Shown here: piece by piece, positions 1-6,167 of the stretch | How the letters are laid out: each line of letters opens with the position of its first letter | Position numbering within the stretch: position 1 is the stretch's first letter | Source: Verrucomicrobiaceae bacterium | GTDB taxonomy: Bacteria; Verrucomicrobiota; Verrucomicrobiia; Chthoniobacterales; Chthoniobacteraceae | NCBI GenBank assembly: GCA_005791535.1 | Contig: SXWH01000069.1 | Span: forward strand, 1-34,707 | DNA length: 34,707 bases | Direction: 5' to 3' | The notes under the pieces: generated by a model | What the model was told of the DNA's origin: nothing | Databases searched by the model: none | What the model saw: only the letters and a program-made list of their open reading frames with translations | Position numbers and translations under genes: made by a program

Positions 1-78
1 AGCTGGTACGACAACGAGTGGGGCTACAGCAACCGCTGCGTGGACCTCGTGAAGTACATCGTCAGCAAAGGCCTGTAA
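1..78 (+). CDS. gapA: Glyceraldehyde-3-phosphate dehydrogenase, C-terminal end (partial)
   Basis: The window opens inside a gene in frame 1 that ends at TAA 76-78. The visible 25 residues read SWYDNEWGYSNRCVDL... and finish VSKGL. The WYDNEWGYSNR block is the diagnostic C-terminal motif of type I glyceraldehyde-3-phosphate dehydrogenase, the cytosolic glycolytic enzyme that oxidises glyceraldehyde-3-phosphate to 1,3-bisphosphoglycerate with NAD. Only this tail is present, so cofactor preference and start cannot be judged. A hairpin terminator follows 21 bases after the stop, so this is the last gene of its transcript. Confidence 0.93.
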   Translation, partial: SWYDNEWGYSNRCVDLVKYIVSKGL

Positions 79-99
79 GACTTCGCAACCACTTTCAAA

Positions 100-137
100 A
101 AAAGGCGCATCCGAAACCGGGTGCGCCTTTTCTTTTT
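100..137 (+). terminator. Rho-independent terminator after gapA
   Basis: Arms AAAAGGCGCA (100-109) and TGCGCCTTTT (122-131) are perfectly complementary around a 12-base loop and run into a T-rich tract ending near 137. The position just after the gapA stop fits an intrinsic terminator. The A-rich left arm could let it work in both directions. Confidence 0.85.
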
Positions 138-158
138 AGCGTCCGGCATCGCCGATGA

Positions 159-435
159 AGCACCCCGAAAAGTCCGGGTGCATGGCGGAACGGTTGGCGG
201 GCCATTCTGAAAAGTCCGAGTGCATGGAAAACCGGTTTGCGGGCCATTCTGAAAAGTCTGGGTGCACGGAAAACCGGTTTGCGGGCCATTCTGAAAAGTC
301 CGGGTGCATGGAAAACTGGTTTTCGGGCCATTCTGAAAAGTCCGAGTGCATGAAAAACCGGTTTGCGGGCCATCCTCAAAAATGCGGGTGCATGAAAAAC
401 TGGTTTTCGGGCCATCGTCAAAAGTTCGGATAAAT
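159..435. repeat. 42-bp tandem repeat array (about 6.6 units)
   Basis: Units begin at 159, 201, 243, 285, 327, 369 and 411, spaced exactly 42 bp apart; the last is cut after about 25 bp. A typical unit opens GCCATTCTGAAAAG, passes through a TGCATG block and closes with AAAACCGGTTTGCGG. Units from 201 on each hold a dyad: AAACCGGTTT at 229-238, with the variant AAAACTGGTTTT at 312-323 keeping its symmetry. The first and last units are the most diverged. Because 42 is divisible by three, several frames stay open on both strands and would encode 14-residue repeats (GHSEKSGCMENRFA-like). No ribosome-binding site or plausible protein supports coding, so I treat it as a DNA-level array between the gapA terminator and the 3' end of the convergent peptidase gene. 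Confidence 0.95.
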
Positions 436-493
436 AAATACACCCTCGGTTACAGAGAAGAAAGTTTTCGGGTGGTCAAAAAACGACAGTCTT

Positions 494-530
494 TCTCAAA
501 TTTGCGATATTTGAGAGCTCGAAAATCGAG
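494..530. repeat. Two adjacent short inverted repeats in an intergenic gap
   Basis: TCTCAAAT (494-501) and ATTTGAGA (509-516) form a perfect 8-bp inverted repeat with a 7-base spacer. CTCGA/TCGAG (518-522, 526-530) follows directly. They lie in the 205-bp gap 436-640 between the 42-bp array and the convergent peptidase gene. No T tract follows on either strand, so they are poor intrinsic terminators; a protein-binding site or a weak RNA structure is possible. Nothing else recognisable is seen in the gap. Confidence 0.45.
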
Positions 531-640
531 TGGCGGGTATGCGGAAGGTGCAGTCCGGCCCTTCGCCGAAGTTGGGCGGTCGGGCAGACTGGAGAGGGGC
601 GAGGCGGCTCAAACCGCGCGTGTCGGGTTATATATAGAGC

Positions 641-1339
641 TCACCGCTTTACCGTCGCGATGAATTCCTGCCAGAGGGCGTCCACGGGCTTGCCGGTGAG
701 TTTTTCGAAGAGGGCATCGTTGTAGTCGGCGCGGCGGAGGGCGGCGTCGAGTTCGCGGACGAGGCGGCGGTCGTATTTGTGCATGGCCCAGGCGAGGAAT
801 GCGGCGGTGGTGCCGTAGGCGTCGCGGTAGCTGGCTTTGTCGGGATTGAAGCGCGGGCGGGGGGATTCGGGTTCGTAGTGGTAGTAGCGGATGTAGTCGG
901 CGATGCCTTCGACGAGCCAGCCGGCGTCGCGCGGGGTGCGGCGGTAGTCCTGGATGGCGTGGGTCATTTCATGGATGACCATCCCGAAGTCGTCGGGCCG
1001 TTTGGTGATCCATGCGATGCTGATGAAGAGGCCCTCGGGGGTGCGGTAGGCGGGGACTTTGAGCTCGGGTTTGAAATGGAGGACGAATTGATCGGGCGTT
1101 TTGAAGTCCTGCGTGGAGAGCATGCGGACGACGACGGGCCACCATTCGCGGACGTGTTGCGCGGCTTCCTCGGCCCATGCTTTGGTGGCGGGTGTGGCTT
1201 CGCCTTCGATGTCGATTTTAACCTCGGGTGTTTTGAAATCGGCGATGGTGAGCGGCATGCGCAGCGCGGCGAGCGGCTTGGGTGCTTGCTGGGCGAGCGC
1301 AGTGGTGGCGATGAGGAGAGCGAGTGTGTGACGGATCAT
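641..1339 (-). CDS. Exported BSP-family zinc metallopeptidase (basic secretory protein-like)
   Basis: 232 residues starting MIRHTLALLIATTALAQQ, a short signal peptide likely cleaved near residue 17. The core has HEMTH at residues 123-127 (zinc-binding HExxH), followed about 17 residues later by WLVEGIADYIRYY, where the conserved E/D of this family sits. That combination is characteristic of the basic secretory protein family (PF04450), putative gluzincin-like peptidases found in plants and many bacteria. The natural substrate of the bacterial members is unknown to me. The gene starts 8 bases after the pta stop and is probably co-transcribed with it, although no functional link between an acetate-pathway enzyme and an exported peptidase is evident. 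Length matches the family. Function as a peptidase is inferred from the motif. Confidence 0.85.
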   Translation of the reverse strand: MIRHTLALLIATTALAQQAPKPLAALRMPLTIADFKTPEVKIDIEGEATPATKAWAEEAAQHVREWWPVVVRMLSTQDFKTPDQFVLHFKPELKVPAYRTPEGLFISIAWITKRPDDFGMVIHEMTHAIQDYRRTPRDAGWLVEGIADYIRYYHYEPESPRPRFNPDKASYRDAYGTTAAFLAWAMHKYDRRLVRELDAALRRADYNDALFEKLTGKPVDALWQEFIATVKR

Positions 1340-1347
1340 GTGGTTTT

Positions 1348-2379
1348 TTACTCGGGATAAAGTTCGCGGTAGCGGATGGCTTGGAGGCCGACGGTGGCGG
1401 CGACGCCGAGGACTTCTTCCTCGGTGGCTCCGCGTGAAAGGTCGGCGCAGGGTTTGGAGAGGCCGAGGAGGATTTGGCCGTAGGCTTCGGCGCCGGCGAG
1501 GTATTTGACGAGTTTGCTGGCGATGTTGGCGCTATTGAGATCCGGGAAGACGAGGACGTTGGCTTTTCCGGCGACGAGGCTGTCGGTGGCTTTGATCGAG
1601 GCGAGGTCGGGGACGAGTGCGGTGTCGGCCTGCATTTCGCCGTCGATCTCGATTTCGAGTCCGGCATCGAGCGCCATTTTTTTCGCGAGCGCAGCGGCGG
1701 CGGCGACTTTTTGCACGCAGGGAAGTTGCGAGCCGCCTTTGTTGGAGAAGCTGAGGAATGCGACGCGTGGTTTGTTGCCGGTGAGCTGGCGGCAGACTTC
1801 GCCGGTCTGGAGGCCGATGCGTGCGAGCTGCTCGACGGTGGGCTCGGGGATGACGGCGCAATCCGCAAACAGGATCACGCCGCGTTCGCCGTAGCGTTTG
1901 TTGCTGAGGTCGAGCATCTGGCAACTGGAGATCATCTTTTCGCCGGGGAGCGGCTTGATGAGCTGGAGCAGGGGACGCAGCGTGCTCGCCGGGGTGAGGC
2001 CCGCGCCGACGACGAGGCCATCGACGAGATTGTGCTGCACCATCATGGACGCGAAGTAGCTGGGCTTTGCGAGGATCTCGCGCGCGTCCGAGGTGCCGAG
2101 GTTGCGGTAGCGTTTGAGTTTTTCGAGCCGCGGGATGAATTGCTCGAGCTCGGAGGAGGTCTCGGGGTCCACGATACCGATGTGGTCGAGGTCCACGTCG
2201 AGGGCCTTCGCGGCGGCCTCGACCTCGGCACGCTTGCCGAGGAGGATGGGCGTGCCGAGTTTCAGCCGCGAGAATTCGCGCGCGGCGCGGAGGACGACTG
2301 GCTCCGTGCCTTCGGGGAACACAATGCGTTTCGGGTGGCGCTTTAGTTTTTCAAATACCGACTCAATAAACCGTGACAT
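1348..2379 (-). CDS. pta: Phosphate acetyltransferase (phosphotransacetylase)
   Basis: 343 residues, the usual length of the short (single-domain) Pta/Ptb type. It begins MSRFIESVFEKLKRHPKRIVFPEGTEP, matching the N-terminal start of Pta proteins (xRIVFPEGxxxRxLxAA). It contains VDGLVVGAGLTPASTLRPLL and, near the C-terminus, LVFPDLNSANIASKLVKYL, both hallmark Pta segments. The enzyme interconverts acetyl-CoA plus phosphate and acetyl-phosphate plus CoA in the cytosol. Acetate kinase (ackA), its usual partner, is not in the window. A phosphate butyryltransferase is the main alternative within the family, but the motifs favour Pta. It faces the DUF3276 gene across a roughly 200-bp divergent promoter region and is followed at 8 bases by the BSP-family peptidase. 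Confidence 0.93.
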   Translation of the reverse strand: MSRFIESVFEKLKRHPKRIVFPEGTEPVVLRAAREFSRLKLGTPILLGKRAEVEAAAKALDVDLDHIGIVDPETSSELEQFIPRLEKLKRYRNLGTSDAREILAKPSYFASMMVQHNLVDGLVVGAGLTPASTLRPLLQLIKPLPGEKMISSCQMLDLSNKRYGERGVILFADCAVIPEPTVEQLARIGLQTGEVCRQLTGNKPRVAFLSFSNKGGSQLPCVQKVAAAAALAKKMALDAGLEIEIDGEMQADTALVPDLASIKATDSLVAGKANVLVFPDLNSANIASKLVKYLAGAEAYGQILLGLSKPCADLSRGATEEEVLGVAATVGLQAIRYRELYPE

Positions 2380-2545
2380 GCGCCGGATAGTCGGGAGTTC
2401 GGGCAGGCGTGTCGAGCGTACGCACGATGAAAAAACCGTGGCCGCGAGTCAGAGATGGGGTTTCCGATATCTCGAAAAAAATCCATCTTCCCTGTTGCGC
2501 AGTCATTTGGGGCGATTAGCCTGCGGGACCCTGAACATTGAACAA

Positions 2546-2560
2546 CCGGAAGGTTTCCGG
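2546..2560 (+). promoter_or_regulatory. Perfect inverted repeat in the DUF3276 leader
   Basis: CCGGAA (2546-2551), spacer GGT, TTCCGG (2555-2560). It lies 22 bases before the start codon of the PUR-like gene and just upstream of its ribosome-binding AAGG. The position suits an operator for an autoregulated DNA/RNA-binding protein or a leader hairpin, but no binding evidence exists. Confidence 0.4.
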
Positions 2561-2582
2561 GTGTTTCACCGAAGGTAAATTC

Positions 2583-2834
2583 ATGACACCAAGAGACGAA
2601 CAACTGCACGATAACCCCGGCCCAAGAATGCCAAGCGAACCCATCGCCACGGAAAAGGTGACGATCGACCGCAAGGTGTTTTTCCTCGACCTCAAAGAAA
2701 ACCAGCGCGGTCGTTTCCTGAAAATCACCGAGGACGTCGGTGGTCGGCGGGATACGGTCATGCTGCCCGCAAGCGCATTCCGGGATTTCCTCGACGCGCT
2801 GACGCGCCTCGTTGATTACGAGTCGAAGCTCTAA
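2583..2834 (+). CDS. DUF3276 / PUR-alpha-like nucleic-acid-binding protein
   Basis: 83 residues from ATG 2583, chosen because GAAGG lies at a suitable distance upstream; an upstream in-frame start at 2538 would run through the inverted repeat at 2546-2560. The core, ATEKVTIDRKVFFLDLKENQ followed by GRFLKITEDVGGRRDTVMLP, is the PUR fold signature (beta strands with the RGRFLKI motif, about residues 21-64), ending in an amphipathic helix FRDFLDALTRLVDY. Bacterial relatives (DUF3276, PF11680; Borrelia BpuR type) bind single-stranded DNA and RNA in the cytosol. The gene is monocistronic: it is followed by a clear terminator at 2900-2932. Target nucleic acid is unknown. The inverted repeat in its leader suggests self-control, which is inference. 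Confidence 0.88.
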   Translation: MTPRDEQLHDNPGPRMPSEPIATEKVTIDRKVFFLDLKENQRGRFLKITEDVGGRRDTVMLPASAFRDFLDALTRLVDYESKL

Positions 2835-2899
2835 CTGCCCGGGTTTTGCGTGGCGCCCCAGGAGCGCCGCGTGCAGTCCGAAATAGCTGTTCCCGTCAG

Positions 2900-2932
2900 A
2901 CACTCCGGTCACCCGATGATCGGAGTGTTTTC
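2900..2932 (+). terminator. Rho-independent terminator after the DUF3276 gene
   Basis: ACACTCCG (2900-2907) pairs perfectly with CGGAGTGT (2921-2928) around a 13-base loop and leads into a short T tract (TTTTCGTTT). Confidence 0.8.
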
Positions 2933-3011
2933 GTTTGGAAGGGAAGGAAGGGTTTTGCGGTGCTTCGCGGCTTGAAATATCCGAGGCATGGCGCTAAGGT
3001 CGCACCCCGAA

Positions 3012-3230
3012 ATGGGAAAAGAAGACTGCATCCAAACGACCGGCATCGTGAAAGACGTCCTCCCCGGAACCATGTTTCGGGTGCAACTTGCCAACGGTCA
3101 CGTACTCCTCGCACACATCTCGGGCAAAATGCGGAAGAATTTCATCCGCATCATTCCGGGCGATAAAGTGGAACTTGAACTTTCTCCTTACGACCTGACG
3201 AAAGCCCGTATAGTCTTCCGCGAAAAATGA
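3012..3230 (+). CDS. infA: Translation initiation factor IF-1
   Basis: 72 residues from ATG 3012, exactly the family length; an in-frame ATG at 2988 would add eight residues with no match to IF-1. The sequence shows the S1/OB fold: [19 protein letters not shown], then [20 protein letters not shown], then [20 protein letters not shown], ending RIVFREK (usually RI..R.K). IF-1 binds the ribosomal A site of the 30S subunit with IF-2 and IF-3 during initiation. Its stop overlaps the start of the YqjD-like gene by four bases (ATGA 3227-3230). That coupling to a putative membrane ribosome anchor is unusual, since infA more often sits near rpmJ/rpsM or alone. Confidence 0.95.
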   Translation: MGKEDCIQTTGIVKDVLPGTMFRVQLANGHVLLAHISGKMRKNFIRIIPGDKVELELSPYDLTKARIVFREK

Positions 3231-3502
3231 GCGAAACATCTTCACATTCCGGCAACGGCAGCCATGAACACCTCGAATCCTCCCGCGAACACGTCCGCGC
3301 CGCCGCGAATGATGTACGCGACGCCGCCGCGGAGGCCGCGCGGGAGATTCGCGATCGCGCCAACGCCATCGCCGGGGAATGGAAAGGCAAGCTGAGCGAC
3401 TGGCAGAAGGAAGCCGAGGACTACGTCCGCGCAAACCCGACTAAGAGCGTCCTGACTGCAATTGGTGCGGGATTTGTCATCGGCCTGCTCTGCAGGAAAT
3501 AA
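3227..3502 (+). CDS. ElaB/YqjD/DUF883-family membrane-anchored protein
   Basis: 91 residues. An acidic, highly charged helical region (about 15-65, alanine-rich, [20 protein letters not shown]) precedes a C-terminal anchor with the family signature [19 protein letters not shown] and IGLLCRK. E. coli YqjD and ElaB have this layout: they are inner-membrane proteins with a cytosolic helical N-terminus, and YqjD has been reported to bind 70S/100S ribosomes in stationary phase. The start overlaps infA's stop, so translation is probably coupled. The next two genes complete a YqjD-YqjE-like membrane cassette. Ribosome binding here is inferred from the family, not seen. Confidence 0.85.
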   Translation: MSETSSHSGNGSHEHLESSREHVRAAANDVRDAAAEAAREIRDRANAIAGEWKGKLSDWQKEAEDYVRANPTKSVLTAIGAGFVIGLLCRK

Positions 3503-3508
3503 AAAGCC

Positions 3509-3919
3509 ATGAGCGATAATGGACAACCGCCGGAAGCGGACTCGGCGGGCATTGTCCGGCAGCTAAAGGTGTTCCTCGCATCATGCGCGCAGTACGCGTC
3601 TGCGAGGATGCGGCTTGCATCAATCGAAGGCCGCGAAGCCGCGGGCGAAGCGGGGAAGGTAATCATTCTCGCGGGAGCCGTGATCGTTGCCGGGGCGTTC
3701 GGCTGGCTGTTTCTCTGTCTCGGTATTGTATTCCTTCTTGCGAAGGCGATGGGGGAATACGGTTGGGTGTGGGCGACGCTCATCGTGGGAGCCGCCCACC
3801 TTGCCACTGCGTTCGTGCTCGGGATGATCCTGAAAGCGCGTGGCGGACGTCCGTTTTTCCCGCTCACGACGGCGGAATTTCAAAAAGACCGCGAATGGCT
3901 GGAGAAGGAGAAACCATGA
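3509..3919 (+). CDS. YqjE-like / phage-holin-3-6-family membrane protein
   Basis: 136 residues. A soluble N-terminus with ARMRLASIEGREAAGEAGKV is followed by two transmembrane helices (about 50-78 and 84-108) and a charged cytosolic tail ending FQKDREWLEKEKP. This two-helix layout with an (R)L-x-x-E motif before the first helix matches the YqjE/Phage_holin_3_6 family (PF07332), which accompanies YqjD homologues in many genomes; 'holin' is only a family label and there is no phage context. It begins 6 bases after the YqjD-like stop and overlaps the next gene by four bases. Function unknown; possibly a partner that anchors or organises the YqjD-like protein. Confidence 0.78.
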   Translation: MSDNGQPPEADSAGIVRQLKVFLASCAQYASARMRLASIEGREAAGEAGKVIILAGAVIVAGAFGWLFLCLGIVFLLAKAMGEYGWVWATLIVGAAHLATAFVLGMILKARGGRPFFPLTTAEFQKDREWLEKEKP

Positions 3920-4311
3920 CGAATTCCGATACGGAAAAAGCAGCGCTCATCGCCGAAATCGAAGCCGCCCGCGCGCGCGTCGCTCAAAGCGGAACGGAAC
4001 TGCGCGAAGAGGGCGAGAGGTTTCGCAAGCGCTTTGACATCCCCGGTCGTGCCCGCGAGAGTTTCGAAAAGAACCGGCCCGCGTGGCTTGGAGGCGCGGC
4101 GCTTATCGGGCTGGTGCTTTCAAAAATCCCCGCCCGGAGGAAAACTGTTTTCGTGGAGAAGGCGACCGGCACCTTCCTCGGTGCGGCGGGCAAACTCGGT
4201 GCCGTGTGGAGTGCGGTGAAATTCGCCGGCGGCATCGCGAAACCGTTCATCGGCGAGGCGGTGGCGAAGTGGGTGGCGTCGAGGACTGAGCAAAAATCCC
4301 CGCAAAAGTAG
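3916..4311 (+). CDS. Third membrane protein of the YqjD/YqjE-like cassette, unrecognised family
   Basis: 131 residues from ATG 3916, which overlaps the previous stop (ATGA). An earlier start in the same frame would lie wholly inside the YqjE-like gene. The N-terminal 55 residues are charged and helical (AEIEAARARVAQSGTELREE), then comes a hydrophobic helix at about 56-70 (AWLGGAALIGLVLSK) and a second amphipathic to hydrophobic stretch at about 80-112. The position corresponds to yqjK in enterobacteria, but I cannot claim homology. Likely a cytoplasmic-membrane accessory of the same complex. A weak terminator follows at 4331-4358. Confidence 0.7.
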   Translation: MTNSDTEKAALIAEIEAARARVAQSGTELREEGERFRKRFDIPGRARESFEKNRPAWLGGAALIGLVLSKIPARRKTVFVEKATGTFLGAAGKLGAVWSAVKFAGGIAKPFIGEAVAKWVASRTEQKSPQK

Positions 4312-4330
4312 TTTTTCGGATGTTTCTATG

Positions 4331-4358
4331 GAAAAACCACAATCCGTTGGGGTTTTTC
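4331..4358 (+). terminator. Probable terminator after the infA-YqjD cassette
   Basis: GAAAAACC (4331-4338) and GGTTTTTC (4351-4358) are complementary around a 12-base loop. The stem is A/T-rich and the T run lies within the right arm, so strength is uncertain. Confidence 0.5.
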
Positions 4359-4378
4359 GCGGTTTCCGAAGAATACAG

Positions 4379-4408
4379 TTGTCATCGGTCACGATTGCCC
4401 TCTACACA
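4379..4408 (+). promoter_or_regulatory. Candidate sigma-70-type promoter for the small lipoprotein gene
   Basis: TTGTCA (4379-4384) and TACACA (4403-4408) separated by 18 bases lie about 47 bases before the lipoprotein ATG, in the only gap between the preceding terminator and this gene. The -10 match is imperfect, so this is tentative. Confidence 0.35.
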
Positions 4409-4454
4409 AGCACCTTGAACGCAACCAGCACAGAAAGGGGTGACTATTAATACC

Positions 4455-4571
4455 ATGCGCATTATCGCTCTCATCGCACTCGCAGCCGTTACTTTCGGCT
4501 TCGCAGCTTGCTCCAGCTCGCAGTCGGCTCCGGCTCCTGCAGCTCCTGCAGCCAAAGGCTACAAGAAGTAA
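4455..4571 (+). CDS. Small lipoprotein, 38 residues
   Basis: ATG 4455 opens a 38-residue protein: MRIIALIALAAVTFGFAAC, then SSSQSAPAPAAPAAKGYKK. The N-terminus is a textbook lipoprotein signal with lipobox FAAC; cleavage before Cys19 would leave a 20-residue mature peptide rich in Ser/Ala/Pro with a basic tail. AAAGGGG lies upstream but about 15 bases from the ATG, longer than ideal. The gene has its own candidate promoter and a strong terminator, pointing to high, independent expression like that of entericidin-type or Lpp-like small envelope lipoproteins. No family was recognised, and the lysine tail could tether it electrostatically or to peptidoglycan (speculative). Confidence 0.75.
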   Translation: MRIIALIALAAVTFGFAACSSSQSAPAPAAPAAKGYKK

Positions 4572-4598
4572 GCAGATTTCCCAACCAAGGGATTTTAA

Positions 4599-4639
4599 AG
4601 GCCAGATCGCGTTTCGCGGTCTGGCCTGTTCTGTTTTTT
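4599..4639 (+). terminator. Strong rho-independent terminator after the small lipoprotein
   Basis: Arms AGGCCAGATCGCG (4599-4611) and CGCGGTCTGGCCT (4615-4627) pair over 13 positions with one G-T wobble and a TTT loop. A T tract follows at 4634-4639. Confidence 0.9.
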
Positions 4640-4707
4640 GAGATCGTGGAAGGGGCCGGTGACTTGATTTTTCCCGTGGCATCGGCGATGCTCCCGTATC
4701 ACTTCCG

Positions 4708-5400
4708 ATGATTACTCCAACTTGTCGGGAAAGGCTTACAGCCGCGGATTTCGATTTCATAATCCACACTCTGGCCGGTGGCGGGCGGAGGGCTTCGGCG
4801 TCGCTTGCGGAGCTTCTAACGGACTCGGATGCATTGGACACCATTCTGGACAGCGATGAACTTTTTCGCGCTGTGCTCGAGGACGGAAACTCCATCAACA
4901 TCTCTCCGCAGTGCTACTTCTACATCATCCTCCGGCACGTGCTGAAAGAGCACAAACTAGCGAGCCGCGAGACTGCCGATTATCTTGCGTCGTTACTGGA
5001 GACGTTCAGCCGCACCGAGCGGATGCGAGCGCCGGCCGGTGCGGGAGAGGGACCGCAGCAATACATCAGTGACATGCTGCTGGCGCTTCAGAAAGCCGCG
5101 CCGACCCAGTCGTTCTTTCTCCGCGCGCACATCGGAAACTACACGCTCTTCATCACGGGAGTTTTTCACGACCGCGTGGAATGCCGCTCGCGCCGCGGCG
5201 GTCCCGATGTTGAGTTCTTTGAACAGGTGGGCGCGACCAATTTTGCCGTCGCCGCGAATCACTCGATGGCGCGCGAACACTCGCTGGACCGAATTTTTCA
5301 AGAACTCGGCGAGCGCTTCCGCGATATCCGCATCGCGCTCAACGATACGGCCGGGCGCCACATGCATCTCGAGGAATCACCGCAAATCATCCTGCCATGA
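4708..5400 (+). CDS. Unrecognised soluble protein, first of an overlapping pair
   Basis: 230 residues, start ATG 4708. No signal peptide, membrane segment or known motif is seen. The N-terminal half is helical and mentions DSDELFRAVLEDGNSINISP, then CYFYIILRHVLKEHKLASRE; the second half contains a beta-rich stretch FFLRAHIGNYTLFITGVFHD and ends in a helical/acidic region. The even, coding-like composition, the absence of frame breaks and the 4-base ATGA overlap with the next gene indicate a real, translationally coupled gene. The pair sits between a terminator and the desaturase operon. Cytosolic location is likely; function unknown. Confidence 0.75.
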   Translation: MITPTCRERLTAADFDFIIHTLAGGGRRASASLAELLTDSDALDTILDSDELFRAVLEDGNSINISPQCYFYIILRHVLKEHKLASRETADYLASLLETFSRTERMRAPAGAGEGPQQYISDMLLALQKAAPTQSFFLRAHIGNYTLFITGVFHDRVECRSRRGGPDVEFFEQVGATNFAVAANHSMAREHSLDRIFQELGERFRDIRIALNDTAGRHMHLEESPQIILP

Positions 5401-6116
5401 ATTCGCTGTTTCACGATATTACACGCCTGCTTGAGCGCACCTATGCGAGCGCCGGTGTCGCGCTTGAGGACTGCATTATTCACGATGATCGCTGCCGGCA
5501 ACTCTCGCGTCTGGCCGGCGCGCAGGCGCGTGAACTGAGTCAGCTTGCGCGTACATTTCTCCGGCACAGCGGCGACAATCTTTTCATCGGCATCTATTAT
5601 TCCCGCTGGCTCATCGATCACCTCGAAGCTCACGATCCGCGCCGGGGGTTGAGTGATCGCAACATCGGCAGTCTCATTTCGTTTGTGGAGGAAATCGACC
5701 ACGCTCTGCACGCGGCGCTCGCATTCCGTCGCGGCGTGCGCGACGTCGGAAGCGAGGATTTCATTAGGAATCTGGAGCTTCAATCGCGTGTGGATATCTA
5801 CATGGTCCTGTTGCTGTTCGTGGGGTTCTTTCGCAAGACCCAGCGCGTTGCGAGAACCGACCGGCGCTGGCTGCGCTTCCATTTGTTCCAGCGGGAATCC
5901 AACGATTATTCCGACGACTCAATCCGCGCGCGTTACATGGAAACGGCGGCGCTTGGCGAGACCTACACGAGGCTCCTCGACACGCTCAATGCGGCCCGGC
6001 GGATCGAGGAGATTCGGGTATTCCACTCTCTCGACTACGCGCAGAAAAAGGAGCGCATCCTCCGGCTTGCCGGGCGCCCCGTGCCGCTGCAACTCCCCGC
6101 AAAATCGGGCGAGTAA
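5397..6116 (+). CDS. Unrecognised soluble helical protein, second of the pair
   Basis: 239 residues from the ATG that overlaps the previous stop (ATGA 5397-5400). Predicted mostly alpha-helical from composition: MNSLFHDITRLLERTYASAG, repeated charged helices, and a hydrophobic stretch VDIYMVLLLFVGFFRKTQ around residues 131-148 that may be a buried helix rather than a membrane span. The C-terminus is basic. No catalytic motif stands out. Coupling to the preceding gene suggests that the two products form a complex. The desaturase gene starts 51 bases downstream with its own strong Shine-Dalgarno, so this gene could be either the end of its own operon or read through into the lipid operon. Confidence 0.75.
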   Translation: MNSLFHDITRLLERTYASAGVALEDCIIHDDRCRQLSRLAGAQARELSQLARTFLRHSGDNLFIGIYYSRWLIDHLEAHDPRRGLSDRNIGSLISFVEEIDHALHAALAFRRGVRDVGSEDFIRNLELQSRVDIYMVLLLFVGFFRKTQRVARTDRRWLRFHLFQRESNDYSDDSIRARYMETAALGETYTRLLDTLNAARRIEEIRVFHSLDYAQKKERILRLAGRPVPLQLPAKSGE

Positions 6117-6167
6117 TCCAAGATGTAGCTTTTTGCGACCGCGGGGCGTAGAGTGGAGGTCTTTCAA

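Noticed and set aside
159..435. CRISPR array
   Set aside because: Units are contiguous tandem copies of 42 bp without unique spacers, and there are no cas genes nearby.
779..1360. Gly/Val-rich 193-residue frame on the plus strand
   Set aside because: It is antisense to the BSP-family peptidase, which has a signal peptide and HExxH motif.
3509..3919. Phage holin and prophage remnant
   Set aside because: The family label PF07332 includes YqjE-type chromosomal proteins; no phage genes are near, and the YqjD-like neighbour explains the context.
4708..6116. Toxin-antitoxin pair
   Set aside because: Both proteins are long (230 and 239 residues) with no toxin or antitoxin motif, and the overlap alone is common in this genome.
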